From the NCBI RefSeq assembly GCF_902459615.1, contig NZ_CABPSA010000001.1:62001-126000 (forward strand): 64,000 nucleotides of DNA, written 5' to 3'. Each line of letters begins with the position of its first letter. Position 1 is the stretch's first letter. Below are positions 57,066-64,000 of this stretch, in pieces. Source of the stretch: Pandoraea commovens (GTDB lineage Bacteria > Pseudomonadota > Gammaproteobacteria > Burkholderiales > Burkholderiaceae). A model generated the notes under the pieces. That model had not been told where the DNA came from. It saw nothing but the letters and a program-made list of their open reading frames with translations, and did no database searches. A program made the translations under genes and the position numbers.

Positions 57066-57397
57066 GTCCGTCCACCTCGGGCTGGTCGTCTCCATCTCTT
57101 CGTAGGAATTGTCTGATTCCGCACCTGCCACGGGTGCGGATCGGCGCTGCACGGCCCGCATTTTCTCCCGAATCTCTCATTCTTCAAGAGGATCAAAAGA
57201 CGGCTGTAAGTCTTTGATCCTGTGGCGATTATTTTCGCCTCGACGTATTGATGTGCGCGCCCTATACGTTTTGCCAGCGCCCGCCTACACGTCTTTCAGA
57301 TTCCGCCGATTCGCTGAATGAAACTCCCTCTCTACAATCGATTTCAACAGGTCCGGTGCGAGTTGCAACAGCACGGATAGCAGTCAAGGAGTCAGTC
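57066..57397. other. Intergenic region with terminator-like hairpin
   Basis: About 330 bp. AGGATCAAAAGAC (57189-57201) pairs with GTCTTTGATCCT (57210-57221) with a single A bulged, which probably ends the mscS-DUF2252-GGDEF transcript. No other feature is visible. Confidence 0.55.
57189..57221 (+). terminator. Terminator-like hairpin after diguanylate cyclase
   Basis: A 12-pair stem with one bulged A and an eight-base loop lies 124 bases after the cyclase stop. It is followed by TGTGG rather than a T run. Confidence 0.5.
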
Positions 57398-58348
57398 ATG
57401 GCGAAGCGTAACCCCCCATCGCCAACACCGCCCAGCAAGACTGACAAGCGTGGGTTGGCGGGCGAAGGAACGCAGGACGGCACGCAGTACCCGTCGGAGC
57501 ATGAGCAACACGCACTGACGCATGAAGACGGTGATGCCGAGACGCATGGTGCGCCGATGTCGACGTCCGACGACGCGGACTCGCCGCAGCCTCACGAGGC
57601 CCGGCAGTCCGTAGCGCGTGACGAACAAACGGCGCAAGCGGGTAAGCAAAGCCAGCCGGAATGGTTGGGTGCATCGTCGCCGAAGCGCGCGAAGTCCAAA
57701 GGTGACGCGCAGACATCGACAAGTGGGGCGGGCGGTCACGGGTATGCCCCGGAGATCGCTCACGGCGAGGAGAGCGGTTACGGCCCGGCGGATGCAGCGC
57801 CGGGCGCGCATCCGCGATTCGGACGGCAAAGCGCCTATGGCCCGCACGACGACTATGCCGGTACGGGACGGGATGCCTCCGGATCGGTGCCGCCGGTAAG
57901 AAGTCCGTCGCAGTCGCAACGGGTCGACTGGCCGGAAGGCACGGTTGGCGTCGACCCGATGGATGTCGCGGATGCGGTGAAGCGCAATGCGAAGGCCAGC
58001 AACGTCAAGGATATCGAGGGCGAAGCCGGACAGGCAGCAGGGAGTCGGGGCCGTAGCGGTGGGCGTGTAGACGAGAGTGGAGACGTTAGGGCCGATGGCG
58101 CGGTACACGATGCGATTCGAAAGTCGTTGTCCGGTGCCGTCGACCTCGACGTCTCCCACGTCGAAGTGACCGTGACGTCGGGCCTCGTACTGCTGACGGG
58201 GTATGTGCCCGAACGGTGGATGCAACACGTCGTGCAGACGGAAGTGGAGAAGGTCGACGGCGTAAAGGGCGTCGACAACCGGTTGCACGAGCGGCGTATG
58301 AAAGCGATGAGCCGCCCGGGCGAGAGCCAGGAAGGCCACAAGATTTAG
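57398..58348 (+). CDS. BON-domain protein with long disordered N terminus
   Basis: A 316-residue protein. The first 230 residues are hydrophilic and low in complexity (Gly, Ser, Gln, Asp, Pro rich). The C-terminal 70 residues form a BON domain with V-E-V-T-V-T-S-G-L-V-L-L-T-G-Y-V and V-D-G-V-K-G-V-D-N-R-L. BON domains bind phospholipid or interact with envelope proteins. I see no signal peptide, so the location is uncertain. The ATG at 57398 follows AAGGAG. It starts a block of stress- and envelope-type genes. Confidence 0.82.
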   Translation: MAKRNPPSPTPPSKTDKRGLAGEGTQDGTQYPSEHEQHALTHEDGDAETHGAPMSTSDDADSPQPHEARQSVARDEQTAQAGKQSQPEWLGASSPKRAKSKGDAQTSTSGAGGHGYAPEIAHGEESGYGPADAAPGAHPRFGRQSAYGPHDDYAGTGRDASGSVPPVRSPSQSQRVDWPEGTVGVDPMDVADAVKRNAKASNVKDIEGEAGQAAGSRGRSGGRVDESGDVRADGAVHDAIRKSLSGAVDLDVSHVEVTVTSGLVLLTGYVPERWMQHVVQTEVEKVDGVKGVDNRLHERRMKAMSRPGESQEGHKI

Positions 58349-58577
58349 CGCGGACAAACGAATAAAGGACACACCGGCATCCGAGGTGCAGCGATACAGG
58401 CAAAGCACTGAAGACGTCGGCCAAGAGGCAAGACCGGGCATCTCCGGGCGAGGGGATGTATCACCTAAGACTCGGTCGTCGGATGGGCGCCGCACGCTCG
58501 ACGTGCAGGAGGTGACGCCCAAAGGCAATGCGACGCAATGCCAACGATGCGACGGCCAATTTCGGGAGGTCAACACA

Positions 58578-58940
58578 ATGAAACAAGCCAATCTGCTCAA
58601 ACTCATCATGGCGGGTGCACTTGCTACCACGGGCATCGCAGCCCACGCGCTCGATCAGGGCGGGATCATCAAGATTGCCGACAACGCGACCGCCAGCGGC
58701 GTGATGAGCGATACCGGCCGCAAGATCGACGATTCGGCGCTGACCGCCAAGGTCAAGGCCGAGCTGCTCGCCAAGAAGGATGTGCCGTCGACCAAGGTCC
58801 ACGTCACAACGCGCCACGGTGTGGTGCATCTGACGGGTTCGGTGCCCGAGTCGGCACAGAAGACCCTCGTCGAGGATACGGTCAAGGGCGTAGACGGCGT
58901 GGTCGATGTCAAGAACGACATCAAGGTATCCGCCAAGTAA
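58578..58940 (+). CDS. Periplasmic BON-domain protein (OsmY-like)
   Basis: A 120-residue protein with a Sec signal peptide (cleavage near A-H-A, residue 24) and a single BON domain from about 45 to the end (V-H-V-T-T-R-H-G-V-V-H-L-T-G-S-V and V-D-G-V-V-D-V-K-N-D-I-K-V). E. coli OsmY has two such domains and is osmotically induced. This one is a shorter relative. The ATG follows GGGAGG. It is 229 bases after the larger BON protein and ends before a perfect hairpin. Confidence 0.88.
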   Translation: MKQANLLKLIMAGALATTGIAAHALDQGGIIKIADNATASGVMSDTGRKIDDSALTAKVKAELLAKKDVPSTKVHVTTRHGVVHLTGSVPESAQKTLVEDTVKGVDGVVDVKNDIKVSAK

Positions 58941-58957
58941 GCGCCAGTCATTGCAGG

Positions 58958-58994
58958 ACGTTGCGGCGACACACGACAAGCGTCGCCGCAACGT
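58958..58994 (+). terminator. Thirteen-pair hairpin after BON gene
   Basis: ACGTTGCGGCGAC (58958-58970) and GTCGCCGCAACGT (58982-58994) pair perfectly around an eleven-base loop, 18 bases after the stop. No T run follows; AAAAG is next. It is a stable 3' end or a rho-independent variant. Confidence 0.6.
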
Positions 58995-59105
58995 AAAAGA
59001 GACCGCACTCTCGCCCTGTCGAAGTCGCCTTATTGGGATGACGCTGTGAGTTGTCCGCCGTTGTTCTGAAATGCGCGCCTCGACTTCATTAGCGAAGGAG
59101 GAATC

Positions 59106-59546
59106 ATGACTATGCAATCCGGCCGGGGTCAGACGCCCCAAACCAGTCAATCAGGCGCTCGCATCGTGGGCGCATCGCACAAGCTGCCCGACGGGCCGGG
59201 CCCGTCCGTAATGGCGGCCGATACGCTCGACGCGGAAGACGTTGTGAACACCGCAGGCGAGAGCCTGGGGAAGGTCAAGCACATCATGCTCGACGTCCAG
59301 CGCGGCACCGTGGCTTACGCCGTGTTGTCCTTTGGCGGGTTCCTCGGCATGGGCGACAAGCTGTTCGCCATTCCGTGGCACGCCTTGCAGCTCGACGTGG
59401 AGAACAAGCGTTTCATCCTGAACATCGACAAAGAGGCCCTCAAGAAGGCGCCGGGGTTCGACAAGGATCACTGGCCGAGTATGGCCGACATGCATTGGGC
59501 CGAGCAGGTGCATACGTATTACACCGTCGACCCGTATTGGCATTAA
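59106..59546 (+). CDS. PRC-barrel domain protein
   Basis: A 146-residue cytoplasmic protein whose central part is a PRC-barrel, the fold of RimM and the photosynthetic reaction-centre H subunit. Diagnostic segments are A-D-T-L-D-A-E-D-V-V-N-T-A-G-E-S-L-G-K and F-G-G-F-L-G-M-G-D-K-L-F-A-I-P-W. Stand-alone PRC-barrel proteins of this kind occur in stress gene sets of proteobacteria; their role is unknown. GGAGG precedes the ATG. Confidence 0.85.
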   Translation: MTMQSGRGQTPQTSQSGARIVGASHKLPDGPGPSVMAADTLDAEDVVNTAGESLGKVKHIMLDVQRGTVAYAVLSFGGFLGMGDKLFAIPWHALQLDVENKRFILNIDKEALKKAPGFDKDHWPSMADMHWAEQVHTYYTVDPYWH

Positions 59547-59565
59547 GCCGTACGAGTCCTTGCTC

Positions 59566-59835
59566 ATGCCGAGCCTTAATCATGTTCGCTGGCTGACGCA
59601 GGCCCCCCGACTGGACGGGCATTTGCCTGAGCCGTACGACCCGGGCAACCCGCCGGGTAAACCACCGAGGACGCCGCCGGGGACACCGCCGCCGAAGTCG
59701 CCCCCTGATGAGGACGAACCGACGCCGATGCCCCCGCCCGACCGGCCGCTCGATCCGCCGGTAGAAGAACCCCCGCTGCGCCCGCCCGGCAAGTATGTCG
59801 AGCGATCGCGCGGTTGGGACGGGGCGGGGTGCTGA
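59566..59835 (+). CDS. Proline-rich small protein, hypothetical
   Basis: An 89-residue reading frame, about one third Pro, with repeated P-P-G-K-P-P and P-P-D-R-P-L type units and acidic residues. It has no signal peptide or named domain. The ribosome site is weak. It starts 20 bases after the PRC-barrel gene and is oriented like its neighbours, which is the main support. It could be a spurious GC-rich frame. Confidence 0.45.
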   Translation: MPSLNHVRWLTQAPRLDGHLPEPYDPGNPPGKPPRTPPGTPPPKSPPDEDEPTPMPPPDRPLDPPVEEPPLRPPGKYVERSRGWDGAGC

Positions 59836-59891
59836 TCGCCCGGATGACCGGCAGGTAACGGTCGTCGTCAGATCGGCAAGGGAGGAAAGTC

Positions 59892-60047
59892 ATGCTTGGC
59901 ACCATCTTGTTGATTGTTCTGATTTTGTTGTTGGTCGGTGCATTACCCGCGTGGCCGCATAGCCGGGGATGGGGTTACTACCCGTCCGGCGGTCTTGGAC
60001 TGATCGTTCTGATTGTGGTGTTGCTCGTGGTGATGGGGCATATCTGA
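59892..60047 (+). CDS. DUF3309-family small membrane protein
   Basis: A 51-residue protein. Two hydrophobic helices, the first L-I-V-L-I-L-L-L-V and the second L-G-L-I-V-L-I-V-V-L-L, flank the signature A-L-P-A-W-P-H-S-R-G-W-G-Y-Y-P-S-G-G. This is the hallmark of DUF3309, small inner-membrane proteins often found in stress gene sets. GGAGG lies just before the ATG. Its function is unknown. Confidence 0.88.
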   Translation: MLGTILLIVLILLLVGALPAWPHSRGWGYYPSGGLGLIVLIVVLLVVMGHI

Positions 60048-60076
60048 CGATTAGCCCCATTCAAGGAGGACTCGTC

Positions 60077-60313
60077 ATGCCGTATCGACAGACTCACGAT
60101 TTACCGGCAAGCGTGAAAGACAACTTGCCCGCGCACGCTCAGGAGATCTATCTCAAGGCGTTCAATTCGGCCTGGGATGAGTACAAGGATCCTGGCGAGC
60201 GGCGCGGTCATGAATCGCGTGAAGAGACGGCGCACAAAGTGGCATGGAGCGCCGTGAAACAGACTTATGAAAAGGATGACAAGTCCGGGAAGTGGCATTC
60301 GAAGCATCACTGA
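60077..60313 (+). CDS. chaB: ChaB family protein
   Basis: A 78-residue protein matching ChaB throughout: L-P-A-S-V-K-D-N-L-P-A-H-A-Q-E-I-Y-L-K-A-F-N near the start, then a second helix with A-H-K-V-A-W-S-A-V-K. E. coli ChaB was named as a regulator of the ChaA cation antiporter, although the mechanism is unclear. No chaA is nearby. It closes the stress block and is followed by a large hairpin region. AAGGAGG precedes the ATG. Confidence 0.88.
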   Translation: MPYRQTHDLPASVKDNLPAHAQEIYLKAFNSAWDEYKDPGERRGHESREETAHKVAWSAVKQTYEKDDKSGKWHSKHH

Positions 60314-60330
60314 GCACTGACCGGTTGTTC

Positions 60331-60480
60331 CGGGGAGTGATATGAAGCGCTGCGCAGTGGCATCCATGCAGCGCGCGCGATGTGTCACTCCCCGTTGACC
60401 CCCAATACGACTGCATCCGGTTCCCGCAACCGGAGCGCATTCGTAGCTTGCCGGCCCACCCACTGGGCCGGCTTTTTTTT
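60331..60480 (+). ncRNA. Structured, terminated RNA region downstream of chaB (candidate sRNA)
   Basis: Three consecutive hairpins. CGGGGAGTGA (60331-60340) pairs with TCACTCCCCG (60385-60394), enclosing a smaller GCGCTGC/GCAGCGC stem. TCCGGTT-CCCGC-AACCGGA occupies 60416-60434. GCCGGCCCA-CCCAC-TGGGCCGGC (60450-60472) runs into eight T residues. The last is a strong terminator and the whole resembles an Hfq-type sRNA or a long 3' UTR. No promoter was found. Confidence 0.4.
60450..60480 (+). terminator. Intrinsic terminator
   Basis: A perfect nine-pair stem GCCGGCCCA/TGGGCCGGC with a five-base loop, followed by TTTTTTTT. This is the clearest rho-independent terminator in the window and ends the stress block before the MFS gene. 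Confidence 0.92.
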
Positions 60481-60685
60481 GCGCCGTGCACGCGTGTGCA
60501 TACTTGGCGGGATGTTTCTGGAGAAATGTTCGTCGCCGGTCATATTGCAGTGCGGCAGGTGCGTGCAAAAAATGGACTATTTGCCCGTATTTGTGACGTT
60601 TTGATGATGTTGCAACGCCGCAGTGAGTCTGCAGACTTTGACGGCTTCGCGTAAAATCCACGCTTGCTGTCATCTCCGAATCCCA

Positions 60686-61900
60686 ATGAGTTCCCCCCAA
60701 ATCCTCCCCGTCGAGGCGACTGAAACGTTGCCCCCGTCGTCCATTCCTGTCTGGCTTTCGTTCGTGGCGCTCGCCATGGGCGGCTTCGGTATCGGGACCG
60801 GCGAGTTCGTCATCATGGGCCTGTTGCCCGACGTTGCCAAAGGTCTGGACATCACCATTCCTCAGGCGGGTCACGCGATCAGCACCTATGCGCTGGGTGT
60901 CGTGATCGGTGCGCCATTGCTCGCGGTGCTTGGCGTGCGTCTACCGCGTCGCGCGTTTCTCATCGCCCTGATGGCAATGTTCGCTATTGGCAATTTCGCA
61001 AGTGCGCTGGCCCCGGGCTATCTCTCGCTGATCGTGTTGCGCTTCCTCAGCGGTCTGCCGCATGGCACCTATTTCGGTGTGGCGGCGCTCGTCGGGGCGT
61101 CGCTTGTGCCGCCGCATCGCCGCGTGCATGCCGTCGGACAAGTCATGCTGGGACTCACGCTCGCGACACTCTTCGGTGTGCCGATTGCCGCAGGCCTCGG
61201 CCAATGGCTGGGCTGGCGTGCGGCGTTCGTGATGGTGGGTGTGATCGGCACGCTGACGGCCTTGCTCGTGTGGCGCTGGGTGCCGGACGCGCCCGCGCCG
61301 CATGGTGCAAGTCCGCTGCGTGAGCTCAATGCGCTGCGCAACTCACAGGTCTGGCTCACGCTGGGCATCGGGGCCATCGGCTTCGGCGGCATGTTTGCCG
61401 TCTTCAGCTATATCAAGCCGACGCTCATGCAAGTCGCCGGTGTGCCCGAGTCGTGGGTGCCGTTCTATCTCGCGCTGTTCGGCGTGGGGATGGTCGGTGG
61501 CACGATCATCGGCCCGCGTCTGGTGGCGGCGGCTACGTTGATGCGTGCTATCGGCGGCACGCTGATCTGGTCGGCGTTGCTGCTCGTGGCCTTCACGTTC
61601 ACGTCGTCGAGCCCCTGGCTGGCGGGGGTGAACGTGCTGGCGATCGGCACGATCATCATCATTGGCCCGGCATTGCAGATTCGTCTGATGGACGTGGCAG
61701 GCGAGGCGCAAACACTGGCGGCGGCGCTGAATCATTCGGCCTTCAATATGGCCAACGCCGCCGGCGCATGGCTCGGCGGTGTGGCGATCACTGCGGGTTA
61801 CGGCTGGACGTCGACCGGTTGGGTCGGTGCTTTGCTTTCCTGCGCCGGAATGGTCATGTTCTTCTGGGCGCGGCACGATGCTCGCCGGAAGGCCCGGTAA
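60686..61900 (+). CDS. MFS transporter, DHA1/AraJ-like
   Basis: A 404-residue 12-helix major facilitator protein. G-I-G-T-G-E-F-V-I-M-G-L-L-P-D-V-A near residue 35 is typical of the arabinose-efflux/PbuE-like DHA1 group, and R-F-L-S-G-L-P-H-G-T-Y-F-G-V-A is the motif between helices 4 and 5. It may export sugars, nucleosides or drugs. The ATG at 60686 lacks a strong ribosome site but gives the expected N terminus. Its last 103 bases overlap the 3' end of the convergent MATE gene. Confidence 0.9.
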   Translation: MSSPQILPVEATETLPPSSIPVWLSFVALAMGGFGIGTGEFVIMGLLPDVAKGLDITIPQAGHAISTYALGVVIGAPLLAVLGVRLPRRAFLIALMAMFAIGNFASALAPGYLSLIVLRFLSGLPHGTYFGVAALVGASLVPPHRRVHAVGQVMLGLTLATLFGVPIAAGLGQWLGWRAAFVMVGVIGTLTALLVWRWVPDAPAPHGASPLRELNALRNSQVWLTLGIGAIGFGGMFAVFSYIKPTLMQVAGVPESWVPFYLALFGVGMVGGTIIGPRLVAAATLMRAIGGTLIWSALLLVAFTFTSSSPWLAGVNVLAIGTIIIIGPALQIRLMDVAGEAQTLAAALNHSAFNMANAAGAWLGGVAITAGYGWTSTGWVGALLSCAGMVMFFWARHDARRKAR

Positions 61901-63228
61901 CACAAGCCCTGCATCGTCAGCATGGCGATGAACGCGAGCGGATACGCCCACCAGATGCCGGTGAGTCCGGCGATCCGCTCGAACATCCACGCGGCGGGCA
62001 CTTCGATGCCCAACAGCCCGATCATGCCGAGTAGCGTCGGCACCCATACGCGGCCACTCGCGCGCATCGCGCCTGTCATCACCGCTGTGGTTCCCATCAC
62101 CAGCACACTCCAGGCGACGATGTAGAGCAGGTGCGTCGCGAGCGACAGCACGTCGGGATCGGTCAGGAAGCCGCGAAGGATCGTCGGCGCGATCAGATAG
62201 ATCACCACGATCAGGCTGCCAGTCAGTCCGAGATTGCACAACAGACCGGTGCGCACGATAGCGCCGATGCGCTCACTGCGTCCTGCGCCGATGGCATGGG
62301 CGCACAGGATCGACGCCGTAATGCCCAGCGTCATCACCGGCATCTGCAACCAACTCATCACCTGCGTGACCGCGCCGTAAGCGGCGGTAGCATTCGCGCC
62401 GTGCCGATTGACCATGCTCAGCAGCACCATTTCGGCAATCGCCATCGTTAGCATCTGAATCGCTGCGGGTACGCCGATGTGGAGGATGCCGCGCGCCAAC
62501 GTCGGGTTCCATCGAATCGCGCGCCACAGATCGGCGTCCGGTGCCAGCGGATGACCCTTGCGTCGCCAGTGGAAAGCCATCCAGAGCAGGGCGACGGTGA
62601 ACGCGATCATCGTCGACGCCACGGCACTCGCCACACCCAGTGCCGGGAATGGTCCCCAGCCATAGATGAACGCCGGTGTCAGTCCGAGCGACAGCAGCGT
62701 TGCGATCAGTAGCGCGATTAGGGGAGACACCGCGTCGCCTGTGCCCCGGCTCATCGACGTCGTCAGCCACAACGTAAAGATGACGGGCATGCCGATGAGC
62801 ATCCACCGGGCGTATAGCGTCGCCGCGTCGAACACGGGCTCGGGGGTGCCGAATACGCGCATCAGCGGTGTCGCGAACAAGCCGCCCAGCACGCTGATCA
62901 CGACGCCCGCGCCGAACATCATCACGAGCGCCGTGCCTGCAATGTTGCGCACGAGCGCACGATTCTGCGCGCCCCACGCCCGACCGATCATGACGGTTGC
63001 GCCCGCGGACAGACCGATCACGATGGCCAGCAAAAAGAAGAAGACGGGAAAGAAGGCGGAGACGGACGCAATCGCGTCGGTACCGATCAGGTGCCCGAGG
63101 TAGATGCCGTCGGCGGTGCCTGCAATGGACTGGAGCGCGTTGGTCAGCATCATCGGCACGGCGATGAGAAGCCAGGTTTTCCAGAGCGGCCTGGGTGGCT
63201 GCGGTGGTGTGGAGGGTTGTTGCGTCAT
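61798..63228 (-). CDS. MATE-family efflux transporter
   Basis: A 476-residue 12-helix multidrug and toxic compound extrusion protein. It has the D-G-I-Y-L-G-H-L-I-G-T-D-A-I-A-S-V-S helix-2 motif, a G-R-A-W-G-A-Q-N-R loop, and a second half with G-V-P-A-A-I-Q-M. Members exchange cationic drugs for Na+ or H+. The ATG at 63228 is chosen as the M-T-Q-Q start; the upstream extension is Arg/Pro-rich and unlike the family. The 3' end overlaps the MFS gene by 103 bases. Confidence 0.92.
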   Translation of the reverse strand: MTQQPSTPPQPPRPLWKTWLLIAVPMMLTNALQSIAGTADGIYLGHLIGTDAIASVSAFFPVFFFLLAIVIGLSAGATVMIGRAWGAQNRALVRNIAGTALVMMFGAGVVISVLGGLFATPLMRVFGTPEPVFDAATLYARWMLIGMPVIFTLWLTTSMSRGTGDAVSPLIALLIATLLSLGLTPAFIYGWGPFPALGVASAVASTMIAFTVALLWMAFHWRRKGHPLAPDADLWRAIRWNPTLARGILHIGVPAAIQMLTMAIAEMVLLSMVNRHGANATAAYGAVTQVMSWLQMPVMTLGITASILCAHAIGAGRSERIGAIVRTGLLCNLGLTGSLIVVIYLIAPTILRGFLTDPDVLSLATHLLYIVAWSVLVMGTTAVMTGAMRASGRVWVPTLLGMIGLLGIEVPAAWMFERIAGLTGIWWAYPLAFIAMLTMQGLCYRAFRRASCRAQKNMTIPAQESKAPTQPVDVQP

Positions 63229-63398
63229 GGTTCGTTTTCCTTGGTGAGAACGCAAACGTCGGACGGGACACGTCGGACAAGGACGTCGGAAGGGGGACGT
63301 CGAAAGGGGTGTCGCAAAAGCGACAAGCAAAGCGAGGCCTATCCGGGACGGCGGTCCGCCCGGTGAGCAGTGAAATCAGTGAGAACCGTGAGGGGCGG

Positions 63399-63420
63399 CG
63401 AGGGGGCGACGGCCCCCTCG
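63399..63420 (-). terminator. Hairpin downstream of the DUF2239 gene
   Basis: CGAGGGGGC-GACG-GCCCCCTCG is a perfect nine-pair stem with a four-base loop, 22 bases after the DUF2239 stop. It has no T run on either strand. Confidence 0.45.
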
Positions 63421-63441
63421 CGCCGATGGACTACGGCGTGA

Positions 63442-64000
63442 TCAGGTCAGCGCGTCGACCAGATCGTCGGTGGATGTGAGACGCATCAGATGCGTGCGCA
63501 CGTCTTCGGGCCATTCGACGATGCGCTGGGCCAGTGCGTCGTGATCGTTGGCGAAGAGCGCGCGGGACGCCTCTTCGAAGTGCGCCAGGTCGCCCGCCAT
63601 CGTCGACATGAAGCTGTAAGAACGCTCTTGCGCACGACGTTGCATATCACGCTCGGCGTTCGCGCGGCGGGCTTCGTCGATCAGCTTGCGCAGTGCGACG
63701 GACGCGCCACCGCGCTGCTCGGAGAGCCAGTCCCAATGACGCGGCAGCAGCGTGACTTCGCGCGCCACGACGCCGAGCTTCGGGCGGCCCCGGCCTTTGG
63801 GGGCGTCGTCCGGTTCGGACGCGCTGTCGGCGCTGACGGGGTTCTCGGTCACGGCGGCGGGGTAGCGCGCACGGATGTCGGCGGCGCTACCGCGTGTGTC
63901 GACGTCGCGCGTGTCGCCTGTCAGGTTGTCGAAAATGAGGACCGACGCGTGCGGGTCGGCAAGCACGGCCTGCTGATAGGCGATGGCGGCGTCGGCAAGT
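63442..64000 (-). CDS. DUF2239 family protein, N terminus beyond the window
   Basis: A partial protein. The visible part contains G-R-G-R-P-K-L-G-V-V-A-R-E-V-T-L-L-P-R-H and G-G-A-S-V-A-L-R-K-L-I-D-E-A-R-R, the signature of DUF2239. The open frame continues to the window edge with L-A-D-A-A-I-A-Y-Q-Q-A upstream of the internal GTG at 63966, so the true start lies outside. The R-G-R-P-K motif may contact DNA, but function is unknown. Confidence 0.85.
   Translation of the reverse strand, partial: LADAAIAYQQAVLADPHASVLIFDNLTGDTRDVDTRGSAADIRARYPAAVTENPVSADSASEPDDAPKGRGRPKLGVVAREVTLLPRHWDWLSEQRGGASVALRKLIDEARRANAERDMQRRAQERSYSFMSTMAGDLAHFEEASRALFANDHDALAQRIVEWPEDVRTHLMRLTSTDDLVDALT

Noticed and set aside
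63245-63310. Repeated GGACGTCGG-like units upstream of the MATE gene
   Set aside because: Irregular spacing and poor conservation between units; not a CRISPR array or clear operator.

Overview
The window is 64 kb of GC-rich, gene-dense chromosome from a betaproteobacterium. The protein repertoire suggests Burkholderiaceae, most likely Pandoraea or a close relative: DHA2, RND-type and MATE efflux parts, a polyamine-type ABC operon, liv-type amino-acid transport, DUF2252, DUF2239, DUF3309 and ChaB proteins, and several c-di-GMP enzymes. The genus is an inference from gene content, not a computed placement. I found no rRNA, tRNA, CRISPR array or insertion sequence.

Layout, left to right. 0.2-7.7 kb: a sodium:neurotransmitter-type symporter, glutathione reductase, a small secreted protein, a DASS anion transporter paired with an Ldh-family dehydrogenase, and a complete atpC gene with no ATP-synthase neighbours. 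8-15.7 kb: a likely catabolic operon of enoyl-CoA hydratase, polyamine-type ABC transporter (binding protein, ATPase, fused permease) and acyl-CoA synthetase, followed by an IclR regulator. The same degenerate motif lies upstream of the first gene and of iclR. 16-28 kb: a membrane diguanylate cyclase, an autotransporter, a TfoX-N-like protein, a MarR/DHA2 efflux pair, a FeeM-like N-acyltransferase, a large GGDEF/EAL protein and an orphan sialyltransferase-like protein. 29-33 kb: a large FtsK translocase. 33.5-38.6 kb: a branched-chain amino-acid-type ABC system with a fused LivM-LivG protein. 38.6-42 kb: AcuI-type reductase and tandem nitronate monooxygenases. 42.2-44.5 kb: a tyrosine recombinase facing away from a KfrA-like protein across an AT-rich, palindrome-rich gap. 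44.5-49.8 kb: a divergent tripartite efflux locus with an HxlR regulator. 49.8-57 kb: an MHYT-GGDEF-EAL protein, then MscS, DUF2252 and a diguanylate cyclase in a tight row. 57.4-60.5 kb: small stress and envelope proteins (two BON, PRC-barrel, Pro-rich, DUF3309, ChaB) ending in a strongly structured, terminated RNA region. 60.7-64 kb: an AraJ-type MFS and a MATE pump with overlapping 3' ends, then a DUF2239 gene running off the window.

Most genes look intact and of chromosomal type. The best candidates for new biology are: the IclR-controlled uptake and CoA-activation operon for an unknown substrate; the recombinase/KfrA pair with its palindromes; the FeeM-like enzyme next to a c-di-GMP protein; the orphan atpC; and the possible small RNA downstream of chaB.
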